From Chryseobacterium gleum (GTDB lineage: Bacteria; Bacteroidota; Bacteroidia; Flavobacteriales_C; GCA-002722245): a stretch of 8,093 bases of DNA. The first letter of the stretch is position 1, and each line of letters begins with the position of its first letter. The position numbers and the translations under genes were made by a program. The notes beneath the pieces were generated by a model. That model was not told where the DNA came from, did not search any database, and saw only the letters and a program-made list of their open reading frames with translations. The DNA lies in assembly GCA_945903925.1 (NCBI GenBank), contig CAMDPJ010000101.1, forward strand, positions 1-8,093, given 5' to 3'. Shown here piece after piece: positions 5,756-8,093 of the stretch.

Positions 5756-5774
5756 AGTATATTAACGGCATCAA

Positions 5775-6872
5775 ATGGGAGTTTTAAAACTTACATATCC
5801 GAAAAATTCGTTTACGCTAAAAGTTGCGCACAGCAAGAATTGGAGGAAAGAAAAAGTTGTACAGAGATGGTTTAGTGTTGACCCTTGGGAACAGAAATAT
5901 CCTTTCATATCTCCGTATGCGAGTATGTTTAATGACCCAATTAATTTAACTGATACTCGAGGATTAGGAAATGAGGGTGAGGTTGTAACTCCGAGCGCAG
6001 CTCCGAATGAAAACACTATTGATTTACCAGCTAGTAGCAGTACGAATACTTGGAAAACAGAAGAAAATATTCCTAAATCGCCTCTTCCAAATACTACCAA
6101 ATTGACCAACTCAACTAAAACATGTGAACTAAATGAAAACGGCCAATTAAAACGTAAAAGTCTAATAAAAACATATTATGGGCATAGATTTAATAATATT
6201 GAATCAACTGAACCTTCAGTGCAAAAAGTTGTTCAGGAGAATACTGCAAAAAATAGGGTAAAAATAAAAGCTGGGCCAACAACCACGACTACGAGTACCG
6301 ATGATTTTTATGAGGTGTTTAAATATCTTAAGAAAAAGCATCAGGAAGAGATTGATGCAGCAAATCAGCTTTTGGATATTACTGGATTTGTTGCAGATGT
6401 TGCGGAATTACAATTGAGAAAAGCTCAAGCTATTAAGGTTTTGCTGGAAGATAAAATCATTGTAGATTACAAAGGTAAATCTAAGTTCTGGAGTAAAAAC
6501 TTTACTCACAATCAATATGTTAAAAAGGAATTTACGACCGCGGCAAAAGCAAAGTTTAACGCAAGGCCAGTTGTTAAAGCATTTAAAGCGGTGAACGTTG
6601 TTGGACATATCGTTTCCGCGGGTGGTATCGTAATTACTCTAGTTGAAATAGCCGACGAAGGACCTAGCGTGTCAACCACCGCAGATTTGGTCTTTGGAGT
6701 TGTTGGATATTGCGGGCCAATTGGTTTGACATTATCTGCTACATATTTTATAGGGAAGACACTATTTGAAATAGCAGCAAGTGAGACTACTGCAGAACCG
6801 ACGGTGCCAACACAGGTACAGAATTGTCACGGAGACTTATTACCCGCAAATTTCAATGGTGGTAAAAAATGA
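5775..6872 (+). CDS. Orphan RHS-core fragment with variable C-terminal tip (putative polymorphic toxin)
   Basis: This 365-residue protein has no signal peptide. Residues 31-63 (RWFSVDP, then KYPFISPYAS, MFNDPINLTD and TRG) match the end of an RHS repeat-associated core, after which polymorphic toxins carry an exchangeable toxic domain. The full RHS barrel (usually over a thousand residues) is missing, and residues 1-30 do not read like the GFRxYDPxxGRF that normally precedes this motif. Residues 65-115 and 160-176 are Thr/Ser/Pro-rich linkers. Residues 176-225 look helical. Residues 272-293 and 302-335 are hydrophobic, Gly-rich segments that could insert in a membrane. I do not recognise the tip and see no nuclease motif. 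ATG 5775 is the only start near an upstream stop (5763-5765), and no promoter or Shine-Dalgarno is evident, so this may be a silent tip donor or a broken gene. A small membrane protein follows by 27 nt, as expected of toxin-immunity order. Confidence 0.7.
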   Translation: MGVLKLTYPKNSFTLKVAHSKNWRKEKVVQRWFSVDPWEQKYPFISPYASMFNDPINLTDTRGLGNEGEVVTPSAAPNENTIDLPASSSTNTWKTEENIPKSPLPNTTKLTNSTKTCELNENGQLKRKSLIKTYYGHRFNNIESTEPSVQKVVQENTAKNRVKIKAGPTTTTTSTDDFYEVFKYLKKKHQEEIDAANQLLDITGFVADVAELQLRKAQAIKVLLEDKIIVDYKGKSKFWSKNFTHNQYVKKEFTTAAKAKFNARPVVKAFKAVNVVGHIVSAGGIVITLVEIADEGPSVSTTADLVFGVVGYCGPIGLTLSATYFIGKTLFEIAASETTAEPTVPTQVQNCHGDLLPANFNGGKK

Positions 6873-6899
6873 TTTAATTAGTTGCTATAATTGTGTAAT

Positions 6900-7295
6900 A
6901 TGATTTTTGTAGATTATTTATTTTACCAGTGTTTCCAGTTCCAATTGTTTTTAGGTAATACAGGAAGGTCAGGGCGTAATTTTGCTACAAGAATTCTATC
7001 ACTAGCATTACTGCTAAATGCTATTTATATTCCAATACTTATTGCTACAATATCTTTGTTTTTTGGTATTTCTATGTGGATATGGATTTACTTTATTTTG
7101 TTTATTATACTTTTAGTTTTAATTCCATTTTTAATTTATTATCGATATTATCAAAATGATAATTATCTGAAAATTGTTCTTCAATTTGAAAATCGTAGTT
7201 TAAGAAAGCAGAGAAGCTATGGTGTTTTTTTAATTTCATATTGTTTACTATTTGTTTTAACTATTAGAATGTTTTTCTTTCATGACTTTTCATAA
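6900..7295 (+). CDS. Small three-helix membrane protein, candidate immunity protein
   Basis: This 131-residue protein has three predicted membrane helices at about 32-56, 58-81 and 107-127, with a short aromatic N-terminus (MIFVDYLFYQ) and a charged loop (about 82-106, YRYYQNDNYLK to RKQRS). There is no cleavable signal peptide, so it should sit in the inner membrane. The ATG at 6900 is preferred over an in-frame TTG three codons upstream because TTG starts are uncommon here. It lies 27 nt after the RHS tip and overlaps the next gene by 14 nt. Small multi-helix proteins in this position are often immunity proteins of polymorphic toxins, and a membrane location would suit a membrane-active tip. 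The immunity role is inferred from position, and I cannot name a family. Confidence 0.65.
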   Translation: MIFVDYLFYQCFQFQLFLGNTGRSGRNFATRILSLALLLNAIYIPILIATISLFFGISMWIWIYFILFIILLVLIPFLIYYRYYQNDNYLKIVLQFENRSLRKQRSYGVFLISYCLLFVLTIRMFFFHDFS

Positions 7296-7707
7296 AATAA
7301 TCTTCTTATTATCAATTTTGGCATTAAATGTCTGTAATGCCCAAAGTCTTGAGGTTGTTGGTCAATTTCTTCAATTAAATTGCCTTCCGATAGTGGATGC
7401 AGAAGTTTTAATCAATAAGAATGATACTATGATACAGTCAACGAAAACAGATAGTACAGGACAGTTTGTTATTTATTTAGATTACAATGTTAAATACCAG
7501 ATTTTTATTTATAAAAAAGGATTTAAGGTATCGCATTTTGATGCTTACATTAAATGGCCACACAACGAAAAGATGGAAGATTGGTCTATAGATGTAATTA
7601 TACCTGCAGTTGAGTTTGATTCAGTTAAAATGGAATATGAAATCAAAAAACCTATACTCAATATTTATTATAGTAAAAAGGAAAAGAAACCAAGTGGAAA
7701 GTATTAA
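7282..7707 (+). CDS. Secreted small beta-sandwich protein (carboxypeptidase-regulatory/CNA-B-like)
   Basis: The 141-residue protein opens with a signal peptide: Lys5, a hydrophobic core IIFLLSILAL, and a likely signal peptidase I site after CNA (residue 20). Cys18 gives only a poor lipobox (LNVC), so a lipoprotein is less likely. Residues about 25-90 follow the pattern of carboxypeptidase regulatory-like/CNA-B beta-sandwiches: VVGQF, then PIVDAEVLIN, then TDSTGQFVIYL, then YQIFIYKKGF. The C-terminus is Lys-rich (SKKEKKPSGKY). The protein should be periplasmic or on the outer face. The start codon lies inside the end of the membrane-protein gene, suggesting translational coupling. It may contribute to immunity, surface attachment or nothing toxin-related; the sequence does not decide. 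Confidence 0.65.
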   Translation: MTFHKIIFLLSILALNVCNAQSLEVVGQFLQLNCLPIVDAEVLINKNDTMIQSTKTDSTGQFVIYLDYNVKYQIFIYKKGFKVSHFDAYIKWPHNEKMEDWSIDVIIPAVEFDSVKMEYEIKKPILNIYYSKKEKKPSGKY

Positions 7708-7796
7708 TTTAACGGTAGGGTCGTTCTCGCTTTCCACGGAAATCCGCAATAAAAAAGTACGAATATTCATATTTTACTAAAGTAAGCATCCTCAAA
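7708..7796. other. Intergenic, short hairpins only
   Basis: No gene is seen. TTACT-AA-AGTAA (7774-7785) is a small perfect hairpin whose CTAAAGTAA core resembles the arms of the 5443-5517 hairpin, and GAATATTC (7761-7768) is a palindrome. No clear terminator follows the operon. Confidence 0.35.
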
Positions 7797-7831
7797 AAGT
7801 GTAGGGGACAGACGTGTGGTTTTTATGTTAT
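7797..7831. repeat. 35-nt direct repeat, copy 1
   Basis: The block begins AAGTGTAGGGGACAGACG and ends TTTTTATGTTAT. It is repeated exactly at 7838-7872 after a 6-nt spacer. It contains GTAG followed by GGGACAGACG. The GTAG tetranucleotide is a known part of REP sequences used by REP-associated tyrosine transposases, which fits the transposase remnant just downstream, but no strong hairpin follows it. Confidence 0.85.
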
Positions 7832-7837
7832 TGGTCG

Positions 7838-7872
7838 AAGTGTAGGGGACAGACGTGTGGTTTTTATGTTAT
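7838..7872. repeat. 35-nt direct repeat, copy 2
   Basis: Exact copy of 7797-7831, with a repeat period of 41 nt. It ends 17 nt before the transposase-remnant ATG, so it probably belongs to that element's 5' flank. Confidence 0.85.
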
Positions 7873-7889
7873 ATTCGTAAAAAAAAGCA

Positions 7890-7955
7890 ATGCCAAGAGA
7901 AGCACGAGTAGTATGTGTAGGCGTACCGTATCACTTAACGCAACAGAAAATATAG
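7890..7955 (+). pseudogene. N-terminal remnant of a Y1 (REP-associated/IS200-like) transposase
   Basis: The 21 codons read MPREARVVCVGVPYHLTQQ then KI and a TAG stop. This fits the conserved start of Y1_Tnp/REP-associated tyrosine transposases (typically PRxARxVxPGxPHHxTQRG), which transpose single-stranded DNA. The rest of the protein, including the HUH motif and catalytic Tyr, is absent: the next bases are a partial third repeat copy. It is therefore a truncated relic. The match is to a short motif recognised by eye, but the pattern is specific. Confidence 0.7.
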
Positions 7956-7986
7956 GGACAGACGCTATTTATTGCATCTGTTCTGA
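7954..7986. repeat. Partial third repeat copy
   Basis: AGGGACAGACG at 7954-7964 matches the core of the 35-nt repeats minus one G. ACAGA (7958-7962) can pair with TCTGT downstream (about 7977-7981). With copies 1 and 2 it brackets the transposase remnant and may mark the 3' end of the collapsed element. Confidence 0.5.
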
Positions 7987-8052
7987 GCTTTTCGCAGCCA
8001 AGTAGCTTAGCCACGAAATTATATAGCAAGAAGGTTGTCATTAAAAAAGTCC

Positions 8053-8078
8053 CGCAGATCCCACAGATTATCGCAGAT
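8053..8078. repeat. Short CRCAGAT tandem repeat
   Basis: CGCAGAT (8053-8059), CACAGAT (8062-8068) and CGCAGAT (8072-8078) recur at 9-10 nt spacing at the window edge. Similar CGCAGAT-rich short repeats are seen in intergenic DNA of many bacteria. The array may continue beyond the window. Confidence 0.5.
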
Positions 8079-8093
8079 TTTCTTTCATTTTTT

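Larger units (their letters stand above)
4752..5774. other. Gene-free 1-kb block of tandem inverted repeats
   Basis: No credible gene is present. Short open frames on both strands read through repeat arms, have odd composition (Cys/His/Thr-rich) and lack family features. Instead about ten inverted repeats follow one another, listed separately. From 4800 to about 5345 the + strand is C-rich and G-poor, opposite to the purine-rich recombinase genes. A 15-nt direct repeat TTTTCGTkCCTCAAA occurs at 4838 and 4944, and AATCAAGTA at 5357 and 5384. TTTCAATTGAAAAGAAAA (4773-4790) recurs with a 2-nt insertion at 5737-5756, so related sequence marks both ends. The stretch 5290-5442 has no strong hairpin. 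The function is unknown; a replication or transfer region, a mobile palindrome cluster or a structured RNA are all possible. Confidence 0.6.

Noticed and set aside
6891..6899. TTG at 6891 as start of the membrane protein
   Set aside because: An ATG lies three codons downstream and no ribosome site favours the TTG.
7797..7872. CRISPR array
   Set aside because: Only two exact copies, a 6-nt spacer and no cas genes; the linked transposase start explains the repeats better.
7814..8005. A 63-codon frame over the 35-nt repeats
   Set aside because: It reads through both repeats and the transposase remnant in another frame, with Cys-rich repeated peptide; the transposase-like frame is the meaningful one.

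Overview
The window looks like an accessory island from a Bacteroidota genome, perhaps of the Chitinophagales/Sphingobacteriales type. Three things suggest this. The base composition is AT-rich. The one convincing promoter fits the Bacteroidota TTTG/TAnnTTTG pattern. The RHS-core sequence (SVDPxxxKYPxxSPY) is of the kind common in that phylum. Everything that looks coding lies on the + strand.

Positions 1-4751 hold a compact three-gene unit. It encodes a large primase-helicase (CHC2 zinc finger, TOPRIM, P-loop ATPase, C-terminal winged helix) and two tyrosine recombinases in tandem. The first recombinase has a full catalytic set; the second has lost the first Arg and the box-II His. Between primase and recombinases lies a perfect 11-6-11 palindrome, the layout of a Xer/dif core site, with one extra half-site. 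A DNA-replication enzyme beside a recombinase pair, with no capsid, conjugation or Rep gene in view, suggests a self-replicating or self-mobilising element. Small GC-rich hairpins with 3-nt loops are scattered through these genes, several at apparent domain boundaries; one forms the stop codon of recombinase 1.

Positions 4752-5774 have no credible gene. They contain about ten consecutive inverted repeats, including a perfect 23-bp pair, with related CAATTG-containing sequences at both ends. Most of this 1-kb block could fold as single-stranded DNA or RNA.

Positions 5775-7707 hold what looks like an orphan polymorphic-toxin cassette. It consists of the end of an RHS core fused to an unrecognised 300-residue C-terminal tip with hydrophobic segments, a small three-helix membrane protein (candidate immunity protein), and a small secreted beta-sandwich protein whose start overlaps the membrane-protein gene. 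I saw none of the GC-rich mini-hairpins here, which fits a different origin from the recombinase unit.

Positions 7708-8093 are degenerate mobile DNA. They contain a perfect 35-nt direct repeat, a 21-codon remnant of a Y1/REP-associated transposase N-terminus, a partial third repeat copy, and a short CAGAT-type repeat at the edge.

The most novel part is the primase plus paired recombinases together with the dif-like palindrome and the downstream hairpin block. Whether they form one system cannot be decided from the sequence alone.
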